A stretch of 64,000 nucleotides of DNA. Origin: Pichia kudriavzevii (taxonomy: Eukaryota > Ascomycota > Pichiomycetes > Pichiales > Pichiaceae). Position numbers and translations under genes: made by a program. Where the stretch lies: assembly GCF_003054445.1 (NCBI RefSeq), contig NC_042508.1, positions 1,860,001 to 1,924,000 of the forward strand. The letters are read 5' to 3'. This document shows, in pieces, positions 1 to 8,291 of the stretch (position 1 is the stretch's first letter; each line of letters begins with the position of its first letter). A model generated the notes under the pieces. The model made no database searches, was not told the origin of the DNA, and saw only the letters and a list, made by a program, of their open reading frames with translations.

Positions 1-1
1 C

Positions 2-997
2 GATATACACCGGCTACCAGCAGAAACACACAACAACAGTATACTGTCGGTAGCCATATCTAACGTATCATTTGAAGGTTATGGTTCTATCAATCTCCTA
101 AAGGACCAATTTGATATACTTTGGGACAATTCGAAACTGAAAAGGTTGGATATTGATTTTACCAGATTTTCATTCAAAGATCGAATTTTTGGGAGGGTTG
201 TTTCTTTGATCAACCATATTCTGAAAAATACAGAATATAATGCATTTTTAAGTGTAACTCTTGCCATTGAGAAAAATATGAATCTGTCGGATGAATCCAT
301 GAAGATATTGAATTTATTACATGCTGAATATATTAACATCAACATGATAAACCTACTAGTTCCTAAAGAGTTTAAAAGACGAGGAAAAACGTGGGCAGAT
401 ATGCTGAAAACGATCTTGTCTAATGTGGAGATGCAACTACGAGGTTATGATGCTGAAAATACACATTTTATAGGAAACATTGAAAAATATATTGGAATTA
501 CCTTGGATTGTGATATCACTAATGACGATATATCATCGATTCGACATTCTGTTCGTAATACTGTGATTCATGGCGAAAGAAAAAACATTACAGATGATGA
601 GCTTATGGTTATATGGAACTGGTCTAACAATATTGGGTTGGGACAGTTACAAATAAAATCTTACTTAACAAACTCGAAAAACGTCAAAAAGTTCCTTGAA
701 AGAAACCAGTTACGTCTGCAAAACTATAACTCTTTAACATTACCAAAAGATGCCTTACTACAACTAGCAAACGAAGTTTCGGGAGGCAGGTCGCTATCCA
801 TGGCATCCGTGGAATCTATGGTTACAATTGACGACTATGTACCTATTCCATATTTCGAAGTGCAAAGGGGTCTACCTGATTATGAGACTGCCTTAAATGA
901 TAAGGTAAACGAATTCAATTTCTCGGAAAATGATAATAATACACTCCAAAAATTACCCAGTTATACATCACAATTCTATGTTCCAAAGAACCAATAA
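2..997 (+). CDS. 3' part of an unrecognised gene, cut by the window start
   Basis: The reading frame is open from base 2 and ends at TAA 995-997, so about 331 codons of the C-terminal part are present and the true start lies outside. I do not recognise the family with confidence. The last 60 residues hold a proline-containing stretch with LPDYETAL. PxY-type motifs of this kind close many arrestin-like ubiquitin-ligase adaptors (ART and Bul families), so such an adaptor is one possibility. The preceding 200 residues look helical rather than beta-sandwich, which argues against a plain arrestin fold. It converges tail-to-tail with the mannosyltransferase gene, with 33 bp between stops. Confidence 0.6.
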   Translation, partial: DIHRLPAETHNNSILSVAISNVSFEGYGSINLLKDQFDILWDNSKLKRLDIDFTRFSFKDRIFGRVVSLINHILKNTEYNAFLSVTLAIEKNMNLSDESMKILNLLHAEYININMINLLVPKEFKRRGKTWADMLKTILSNVEMQLRGYDAENTHFIGNIEKYIGITLDCDITNDDISSIRHSVRNTVIHGERKNITDDELMVIWNWSNNIGLGQLQIKSYLTNSKNVKKFLERNQLRLQNYNSLTLPKDALLQLANEVSGGRSLSMASVESMVTIDDYVPIPYFEVQRGLPDYETALNDKVNEFNFSENDNNTLQKLPSYTSQFYVPKNQ

Positions 998-1030
998 GCA
1001 TAGAAGAAATCAATGCTGCAAATCTGTATC

Positions 1031-2761
1031 CTATGCAGATAGATACTTCTCAGCAACATTTTTATACCACTCGATTTGGGATTCGGAGAATTCCCATTTT
1101 TTACCCTTTTGATCGGGCTCTTGTCCAATTTCCTCATAAACACAATAGTAGTATCTATTACAGAGACTAACTCCGTCTGTTGGTGGGAATTCACTCCCAG
1201 GTTTGTAATCCGGGGGGATAATAAAAGCATCAAAGTCAACTGCTTGTTTATAGTATTTATTCAATTCTTCTTTACTCTTTATATCAACGCCAATATCAGA
1301 TACATGTTCAATATCGTCACGTAGCATATCGTCAGACATTTTATGACAATTGGTAATACCAGAATTCAACCAAATTAACTCATTCGTTTCGGCAAGGGCA
1401 TGTGCAGGATGTGCAGAACAAATTTTGTAACGATCACCACCTTCAGCTAGCAGTAGTTTCCCAACATTACCAGTCCAATAATCATCGAACTTGTATTTAT
1501 CAAACCCGGACATCACCAACCCCAGCCAAAAATGTTCTTTTTCTCCCCAAGTTGCAGCTCTAAATGGCTCGACATTGGATAGCCATAGGGCCATCAATAC
1601 CCCATTCCAATATAACTCCCTGTTAATCAAGAAGAGACCTGCCTCCATATAGTGGAAATATCTACCTGCAAAATATTCACTTTCAAAGTGCTTAGGACTA
1701 ATATAAGGCATGTTGAAAATTTGATGGTCGATTAATGAAGGAGCGGTATCTTGGATAAACTGATAATAATCCTCACCTAATCTTAGTTCTGCACTTCTGT
1801 CTTTGAAAAACAAAGTATTTGCCTCTTTATACACTTTAGTTTTGAACAAATCCTCCAAAGACTTGAAAATAGCAACATCGGTATCTAATAAGACCACTTC
1901 TTTGAAAGTATTGAATCCATAGGCTAGCATTTTATTAAAAAAACTTCCAAAAGAACCCTTGTATTCCTCATTCAAGCATGGTGAAACATCTACAAACCAG
2001 ATATCAAACAAAGGTTGCTCGTTGTTCTTCATCAAAGCCTGTGTCAACTTCAGTTTCCCATCATTGGACAAGTCACCCCGGTGGAAAAACTGAATAGGCA
2101 ACGTATTACTCAAAGCCTTCAAATTGCCAATTAACTTAGTTGCTTCCTTGACATAATTGTCCGACAATGAGACAATAATACCTCTACCTTCAAGGTTTGC
2201 CTTGAAATACCTCCAAAAGGGGACTCCTTTATCCACCGGTTCCATGCTCACCCCCTGGCGTTTGTAGCTATCCACACTGAGCTCGTCTATCTTTGCATCT
2301 CCTTTCTCTGGCTTCCCATAGCTCTGCACACCGCTCCAGTGCTGAAACACAGGAAGCTTCCTGCTCAAATATGGGTACATCTTTTCGTCCCATTCCGGCA
2401 CAATGGCAAAATCGTTAGACATGTAGCAATGGTTGTAGAGATTCAAATGGACCAAGTCTTGAGATTTGGTCTTCTCTGCATGAGAAAATGATTCGCCTAG
2501 TTTTGGCGTCAACGTCCAATCCGGCTGCTCCTTGAACAAATGAGTGAAATAAGCACGGCATTTCTCCTCTAGCGATAGTTTCGGGTCAATAAACTGATGG
2601 TATGGTCTATATTCAATAGACAACTCGGACTGTTCTGTAGGAGTAAGCAGAACTTTTGGCCACTCAAAATTAGTAGAGTACAAGAGATATCCAAGCAACG
2701 CCAGAAACAGCAACACGACAAGCTTGATATAAGTAAGGAACGTCAATCTCAATAAGCGCAT
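1031..2761 (-). CDS. MNN1-family alpha-1,3-mannosyltransferase (copy A)
   Basis: 576 residues of a Golgi type II membrane glycosyltransferase of the MNN1/MNT2/MNT3 family (GT71), which adds terminal alpha-1,3-mannose to N- or O-glycans. A short basic N-terminus is followed by one hydrophobic anchor (residues about 4-26), a stem, and a lumenal catalytic domain. The metal-binding DxD is seen as LLDTDVAIF near residue 290, followed by the family block HYMEAGLFLINRELYWNGV. The ATG at 2761 is chosen because the frame upstream has only a GTG and the anchor sits right behind this methionine. It lies directly downstream of a paralogue on the same strand, and about 266 bp of the two are almost identical. 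Which S. cerevisiae family member it matches cannot be told by eye. Confidence 0.9.
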   Translation of the reverse strand: MRLLRLTFLTYIKLVVLLFLALLGYLLYSTNFEWPKVLLTPTEQSELSIEYRPYHQFIDPKLSLEEKCRAYFTHLFKEQPDWTLTPKLGESFSHAEKTKSQDLVHLNLYNHCYMSNDFAIVPEWDEKMYPYLSRKLPVFQHWSGVQSYGKPEKGDAKIDELSVDSYKRQGVSMEPVDKGVPFWRYFKANLEGRGIIVSLSDNYVKEATKLIGNLKALSNTLPIQFFHRGDLSNDGKLKLTQALMKNNEQPLFDIWFVDVSPCLNEEYKGSFGSFFNKMLAYGFNTFKEVVLLDTDVAIFKSLEDLFKTKVYKEANTLFFKDRSAELRLGEDYYQFIQDTAPSLIDHQIFNMPYISPKHFESEYFAGRYFHYMEAGLFLINRELYWNGVLMALWLSNVEPFRAATWGEKEHFWLGLVMSGFDKYKFDDYWTGNVGKLLLAEGGDRYKICSAHPAHALAETNELIWLNSGITNCHKMSDDMLRDDIEHVSDIGVDIKSKEELNKYYKQAVDFDAFIIPPDYKPGSEFPPTDGVSLCNRYYYCVYEEIGQEPDQKGKKWEFSESQIEWYKNVAEKYLSA

Positions 2762-3465
2762 TGCAGAACGAGAATGGTGTCCTTCGGAACACCAAACAAA
2801 CACAAAAGACCTTGTAAGAGAGAAGCCCTCGTCTACTATACCATATAAGAAACTTCCATCGGTAAATGTTTTCCCCCATAATCACCACCACAAACATATT
2901 ATTTTCTCTCCCCCTTGTAATTCCGTCTCGGGAAATTATTTACGCGTGCGTGATAGAACAAACAGTAATTCCTTCGTTTTCTAATTATAGCTACATGGTG
3001 GTGGCCTGACGGTCCCTTCACTCCAGCAACAAACACAGAAATCGCCATTTACAGATATCGCCATTTCCAGATACTGGTGTTACCATCTAGAGTTCTTTGT
3101 TCTCTTGCTTGTCGAGTTGCATAGTTTACAATTCAACAAAGCTATCAGAAGAGGTAATTTTTCTTATTGTTTTCCATCACAGGAAAATATCACTCTGCTT
3201 GACATGTTTAGAGATATCGGTATGTATAGAATAAAAGTTTTGACGCATCGAATTGTTTCTCCATCTCGTCTTTTTCCCTCTCTCGATTAATTGGGAAACA
3301 TGCTACGACGTGGTAACATACGGAGACACGGACACATAAATCTACAAAATGCCCATAGTGGGGAAAAAAAATATATATATATACATAAATATACATAACT
3401 CTGTATGTAGATGTTTGAGTTTGAGTTTTTGAGTGTGTGAATGTATAATTGTGCGGAAGCTAAGT
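2762..3465. other. spacer between the two mannosyltransferase genes
   Basis: About 700 bp holding the 3' end region of copy B and the promoter of copy A. A short TA/TAC microsatellite lies at about 3369-3395. I see no credible ORF or RNA gene. Confidence 0.5.
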
Positions 3466-5190
3466 CTATGCCTGCACGTAACGGTCGGCAACAACATTGT
3501 ACCACTTGATTTGAGGCTTTGAAAATTCCCATTTGATCCCCTGTTGGTCATGATCAGGCCCAATAGAATCATAGACACAGTAGTAGTACCTGCTACACAA
3601 ATCCATGATTTCCGTAGGCGGGTAATCTGTAGCTACCTTGTATTCGGGAGGGACAATGAATGCATCAAATGAAATGGGCTGTCTGTAATATCTCTCGAGT
3701 GCAGGAATGCTCTGGATGTTGTACCCAATATCAAAGATTTTCTCAATATCATGTGCCAAAACTTCATTGTTGACCTTCTCACAGTTGGTAATCCCTGAAT
3801 TTATCCAAGCCAGTTCGTTACTTTCAGATAAAATGTGTGCCGGATGGGCAGAACATATCTTGTGTCGTCTGCCATTATCAGTGGCTACAAGTTTCCCAAC
3901 GTTACCAGTCCAGTACTTGTCGAACTTAAAACTATCCTCTCCAGACATCACCAACCCCAGCCAGAAATGCTCCTTCTCGCCCCAGCTAGCCATTTTGAAA
4001 GACTCGACATTCGACAACCATAGAGCCATCAGAACACCGTTCCAGTATATTTCCCTGTTGATCAGGAAGAGGCCCGCCTCCATATAATGGAAATACCGTA
4101 ACTGGAAGTATTCGGTTTCAAATAGATTCAAATCAACAAAAGGCGCTCCGAAAATCGTGTGGTCCAAATATGAAGGTGCTGTGTTTTGAATGAAGTTGAT
4201 ATACTCGTCACTCATTCTCATTTCGGTACTTCTATCTTTGAAGAACAAGGTTTTGGACGATGAGTATATTTTGGATTCAAAGAGTTTATCCAGCGGTTTG
4301 AATATAACCACATCTGTATCCAGCAGTACAATTTCCTTGAGGGAATTGAATGAATATGCCAACATCTTATTGAAATAACCATCAAACGAATCTTTGTAGA
4401 CATCGTTCAAGCATAGGGAAACATCAACAAACCATAGGTCGAACAAAGGCAATCCATTCTCTTCTCTGACTTTTTTCGACAATCTCAGTCTATTGGCATA
4501 TGACAAGTCGCCACGGTGGACTATTTGAACTGGTAACTCGTTACCGAGTGTCTTCAAATTATCCATCAGTTTTACTGTTTCCGTGATAAAGTCATCAGAC
4601 GATGATAAAACTATACCTCTTCCTTCAATGTTTGCCTTGAAATACCTCCAAAAGGGGACTCCTTTATCCACCGGTTCCATGCTCACCCCCTGGCGTTTGT
4701 AGCTATCCACACTGAGCTCGTCTATTTTTGCATCTCCTTTCTCTGGCTTCCCATAGCTCTGCACACCGCTCCAGTGCTGAAACACAGGAAGCTTCCTGCT
4801 CAAATATGGGTACATCTTTTCGTCCCATTCCGGCACAATGGCAAAATCGTTAGACATGTAGCAATGGTTGTAGAGATTCAAATGGACCAAGTCTTCAGAT
4901 TTGGTCTTCTCTGAATGTGGGTAGGACTTGCCTAGTTTTGGCGTCAACTTCCAATCTGGCTGCTCCTTGAACAAATGGGTGAAATAAGCACGGCATTTCT
5001 CCTCTAGTGGTAAGTTTGGGTCAATTAGTTGGTGGTATGGCCGGTATTTCAATGAGGTGGTGCTCCATGACGACTGAGACTGTGTATTGACTTCTGAATT
5101 TTTCAGATTGAGGTAAACCAATAAACAAACAAATGTGATGAACAGCAGCAATTTTGCATTCCGCTGTAGATAGTATCTAAGTCTAGGCAT
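3466..5190 (-). CDS. MNN1-family alpha-1,3-mannosyltransferase (copy B)
   Basis: 574 residues, paralogous along its whole length to the neighbouring copy A and with the same plan: basic N-terminus, single signal anchor (LLLFITFVCLLVYL, residues about 13-27), stem, and GT71 catalytic domain with DTDVVIF near residue 290 and a C-terminal YYYCVYDSIGPD block. An in-frame ATG exists 58 codons upstream (5364), but that extension would add a second hydrophobic stretch and would overlap the end of the Rho gene. ATG 5190 puts the anchor where family members have it. Residues about 100-188 are nearly identical to copy A while the rest has diverged, pointing to gene conversion. Confidence 0.9.
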   Translation of the reverse strand: MPRLRYYLQRNAKLLLFITFVCLLVYLNLKNSEVNTQSQSSWSTTSLKYRPYHQLIDPNLPLEEKCRAYFTHLFKEQPDWKLTPKLGKSYPHSEKTKSEDLVHLNLYNHCYMSNDFAIVPEWDEKMYPYLSRKLPVFQHWSGVQSYGKPEKGDAKIDELSVDSYKRQGVSMEPVDKGVPFWRYFKANIEGRGIVLSSSDDFITETVKLMDNLKTLGNELPVQIVHRGDLSYANRLRLSKKVREENGLPLFDLWFVDVSLCLNDVYKDSFDGYFNKMLAYSFNSLKEIVLLDTDVVIFKPLDKLFESKIYSSSKTLFFKDRSTEMRMSDEYINFIQNTAPSYLDHTIFGAPFVDLNLFETEYFQLRYFHYMEAGLFLINREIYWNGVLMALWLSNVESFKMASWGEKEHFWLGLVMSGEDSFKFDKYWTGNVGKLVATDNGRRHKICSAHPAHILSESNELAWINSGITNCEKVNNEVLAHDIEKIFDIGYNIQSIPALERYYRQPISFDAFIVPPEYKVATDYPPTEIMDLCSRYYYCVYDSIGPDHDQQGIKWEFSKPQIKWYNVVADRYVQA

Positions 5191-5348
5191 ATTCAACTGG
5201 ACCGCTGTGTCACTTGTGGTGATCCAACCAGATAGATAAAAGTAAATGCATATAATTACACAAAAGTAACTAACTTTATCCGAGAGTATTTGTCTGGCAA
5301 GAGAAAGAGTGCACGTGAGAATGAGCATATTACATATAAAGTGCGATA

Positions 5349-6158
5349 TTACAAAATAGTACATTTAGAGGAGGAAGCTTTCCTTTTTAAATTTGAAGTT
5401 GATGTTTTCTTTGATCTGAAGGAGACCATACTGTTACGATTACCCCTATCCTTTGATTTCCCCTTTGTATAGATGCCATTTCCATTTTGACCTTCAGAAT
5501 TTATTGCGGCATTAGCATTAGTAAAACTATTTCTATTATTCGAAGCAGATTTTGATTTTGTAGTATATCTTGCCTTGTTGTAGACGGTATTGAAGACTGC
5601 ATCAAACAATTCATTGACATTGATCATCTCCTTTGCTGAGCAAGACATATGAGCTACGGCGCCTATATTCAAGGCAATCTTATAAGATAATTTTGTATCT
5701 ATTCTAGTTGGTATATCATTTTTCAAAGCCACAAGAAGAATAGCGGCATTAGGCGCATAACTCATGACTTCTGGAGCCCAAACTTCGTGTAAATTGGGTA
5801 AAGACTCTGGAGCGTCTAATGAATATGCCAAGATAATAACGTCAGCATCTTGGTAACTTAAACGACGCAATCTCTCATATTCTTCTTGACCTGCTGTATC
5901 CCACAAATCTGCACAGATAATTTCGTTGGTCTCTGTGTTTCTAAGGAAAGTTCGGTGGTTTTCAAAGATGGTGGGCTCGTATTCTGAAGGGAAGGAACCT
6001 CTCACATAGGAGGAAAAGAGGGAAGTTTTACCACAGCCGGAATCGCCCACAATGACAATCTTAAACTGACGAGAGGGGAGGACGTTTGCGTCATTGTCGA
6101 GCACGTCGTAAGCTGGGCCTGCAGCTAGGGCGTCTATGAAGTATGGAGAGAGAGACAT
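5349..6158 (-). CDS. Rho-family small GTPase, Rho4-like
   Basis: 269-residue Rho GTPase, a membrane-bound switch controlling actin, polarity and exocytosis. The P-loop GDSGCGKT is at residues 38-45, an effector loop with YEPTIFEN follows, DTAGQ is at 87-91, the base-recognition motif is the yeast-type LKND, and CSAK follows. After the G domain comes a Ser/Asn/Lys-rich basic tail ending in CTIL, a CaaX box whose final Leu predicts geranylgeranylation. The roughly 30-residue N-terminal extension and the WDTAGQEEYERLR stretch are more like Rho4 than Rho1 or Cdc42. Assignment to Rho4 rather than Rho3 or another fungal Rho is by inspection only. Confidence 0.85.
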   Translation of the reverse strand: MSLSPYFIDALAAGPAYDVLDNDANVLPSRQFKIVIVGDSGCGKTSLFSSYVRGSFPSEYEPTIFENHRTFLRNTETNEIICADLWDTAGQEEYERLRRLSYQDADVIILAYSLDAPESLPNLHEVWAPEVMSYAPNAAILLVALKNDIPTRIDTKLSYKIALNIGAVAHMSCSAKEMINVNELFDAVFNTVYNKARYTTKSKSASNNRNSFTNANAAINSEGQNGNGIYTKGKSKDRGNRNSMVSFRSKKTSTSNLKRKASSSKCTIL

Positions 6159-6517
6159 TTGTGCAGGTATGGATGTGTATTTGTACCTGTATTTAAAAGT
6201 ATATCTGTATCACTCTTTCTATTTGTATTATTCTTTCTATTTGTATTACTCTTTCTATTTATATTATTCTCTGTATATCAATTTCAATTTGTTTATGTAC
6301 TTGTTGGAGATAACAACGAGACTTCCAGTAGGGACGCACAATGGCTGGAGAATGTGACGAGTTAGACGCGGTGAGGACAGAGTGCAACCAATCTACACAG
6401 GATCCTATTAGAATGCCAACTACGTCAGTACGTGTTGTGCTGAAAATGGGGAAGGCCACCAAAAAAAAAAACATCAACAAACCCACCGCTATAGAACTTC
6501 CTAAAATAGCAATGCGT

Positions 6518-6548
6518 GTCACGTGATCAAAACATATGTTGTCACGTG
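6518..6548. promoter_or_regulatory. paired GTCACGTG (E-box / Cbf1-type) sites
   Basis: Two copies of GTCACGTG at 6518-6525 and 6541-6548, 23 bp apart centre to centre. CACGTG within this context is the classic binding site of yeast bHLH factors such as Cbf1 and Pho4. They lie 360 bp upstream of the Rho gene and 1.1 kb upstream of NHP6. Function is inferred from the motif only. Confidence 0.45.
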
Positions 6549-6718
6549 TCTGTGGTTTCCCAAAGCGGCAGCAAATACGCGTTTCATATACTATTGATGG
6601 TTTACTATAATATATAATACTAAAATACTATACTATAATACTAAAATACTGAAATACTATACTATAATACTAAACTTCTACACTATCACAACATACTATA
6701 ATAGTCTCTACTAATACT

Positions 6719-6898
6719 ATACCACACTAATATTGTACCACTCTAATATTATACCACACTAATATTGTACCACTCTAATATTATACCACTCTAATATTAT
6801 ACCACTCTAATATTATACCACTCTAATACTATACCACTCTAATACTATACCACTCTAATATTATACCACTCTAATACTATACCACTCTAATACTATAC
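6719..6898. repeat. 16-bp minisatellite, about 11 units
   Basis: Near-perfect tandem array of the unit TACCACTCTAATATTA, with variants ending TACTA or TATTG and CACT replaced by CACA. All units are 16 bp, so the array stays in register. It is preceded (6600-6720) by looser ATACTATA-type repeats of similar composition. Confidence 0.85.
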
Positions 6899-7643
6899 TT
6901 GTCCAACACAATGCCAAATGCGCGCCTTTCCCCTCGCGCCTGCTCGCGCATACTTTGCTCGCCCTTTGTTTTTTTTTTTTTATAACAGTGTCTATTGCCA
7001 CCCGACTCCCTCTCTATATATACTCTCCTTCCTTACTGTTGTTGCTTATAGACACTCCCCACTATACTAACTAGAGTTTAACTACACTCACCTAAAACTA
7101 ACACTACAATCACTGTATGTATCTCGCTTCTTACTAATAGGTGCCACAACTACAACTATATCAACAACAACATCTCTTTACATACCCCCTATACACAGTG
7201 GCAACGCCACAATGCCGCAATGCCATTGGCTGGTGTTGCCCTCGTTCTGTGTTGGTGTTGCACCTGTTCTATTCAGAGAGAGGGAGAGAGGGGGGGACAC
7301 GAATTAACAACTACATTTCAGAGTTTCCCCCATTTAATGGAAAAACTCCCCTTTTGGATTTGTGTGTGTGTGTTTTTTTTTTTTTTTTTTGGTTTGTTTG
7401 TTTTCCTTCTCTCTTGAATTCGCGCGTGTTTAAACGCGTCTGCTGAGCCTCCACAGCCGGTTTCCTCATTGGGACGCGCTCGCGTATGCGCGGATTTTGT
7501 GGTTGCTGTTGTCGTTGTTGGTGTTGATAATAATAATATTGTTGTTATTGTTGTTTTTGTTTTTGTTTTACAAGTTTTGAAAAAAAAAAACAGTTGTGAT
7601 ACTAACAGAGAATCCTAATATACCCATTGTATAGCAAATCACA

Positions 7644-7949
7644 ATGCCACCAAGAGAACAAAAGGAAAAAAGATCCAGAGCAAAGAAGGATCCTAATGCT
7701 CCAAAGAGGGCATTATCTGCATATATGTTTTTCGCAAATTCAGAGAGAGACGTTGTTAGAGCAGAAAACCCTGGTATTGCATTTGGCCAAATTGGTAAAT
7801 TGTTAGGTGAGAAATGGAAGTCAATGGATGCTGAGAAAAGAGCACCTTTTGAACAACAAGCTGAAGCAGATAAGAAAAGATACGAATTGGAGAAGGCAAA
7901 ATACTTGAAGAAGAAGGAGTCCGAGTATTTGGAAAAGAATGAAGAATAA
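7644..7949 (+). CDS. NHP6: HMG-box chromatin protein NHP6
   Basis: 101 residues. A basic N-terminus ([19 protein letters not shown]) is followed by one HMG box (residues about 20-90) with the usual aromatic and basic positions ([33 protein letters not shown]) and a short acidic tail. Nhp6 bends DNA without sequence specificity, works with Spt16/Pob3 in FACT and supports Pol II and Pol III transcription. Length and sequence match yeast Nhp6A/B closely; the A/B distinction does not apply outside the genome-duplicated clade. Confidence 0.97.
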   Translation: MPPREQKEKRSRAKKDPNAPKRALSAYMFFANSERDVVRAENPGIAFGQIGKLLGEKWKSMDAEKRAPFEQQAEADKKRYELEKAKYLKKKESEYLEKNEE

Positions 7950-8291
7950 TTCTAGCAAATTTTCTACCTACAATCACTCTCTCCCTTTAAACTCTCCCCC
8001 TTCCCCCTCTTGATTGTCTTCATCTCCATCTCTTGAGATTGTATTTCCATTTTATCCATATTGTATAATAGTCACCTATGTTACTTGCTTCTTTATATTG
8101 ACCCCTCTTTGACTAATTTTGACCAACTTTGAAGAACAACTTGTTTAGCTCTTTAAAATTAGTCTCTAATTCTATTTTCAGAAAGTGAGGGATTCTACTC
8201 CATAAGTTATATTTTTTTCACTGTCAACTCCTTGTTGTTGTTGGCCATTGTTTCCTTTATTTGTATACATACTATAGGCTATTGGCTAAAT
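7950..8291. other. convergent 3' spacer NHP6/TRM2
   Basis: AT-rich region between two converging genes, with several T-rich stretches consistent with yeast 3'-end signals. No gene seen. Confidence 0.4.

Larger units (their letters stand above)
6159..7643. other. 1.5-kb intergenic region, repeat- and motif-rich
   Basis: This spacer lies between the Rho gene and NHP6, which are divergent. From the Rho side it holds a pyrimidine-biased repeat of a TCTATTTGTATTATTCT-like unit (about 6210-6280), two GTCACGTG sites, a 16-bp minisatellite, CG-rich blocks with ACGCGT (6578 and 7433 areas), a TATATATA stretch near 7013, and a poly-T run at about 7373-7391. A minus-strand ORF of 87 codons (6259-6522) has an N-terminal hydrophobic stretch, but I see no family and do not call it a gene. 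Confidence 0.5.

Noticed and set aside
5191-5364. 58-residue N-terminal extension of mannosyltransferase copy B
   Set aside because: It adds a second hydrophobic stretch before the usual signal anchor and overlaps the 3' end of the Rho gene.
6259-6522. 87-codon minus ORF with one membrane segment
   Set aside because: Its C-terminal part reads through the pyrimidine repeat and no family is recognisable.
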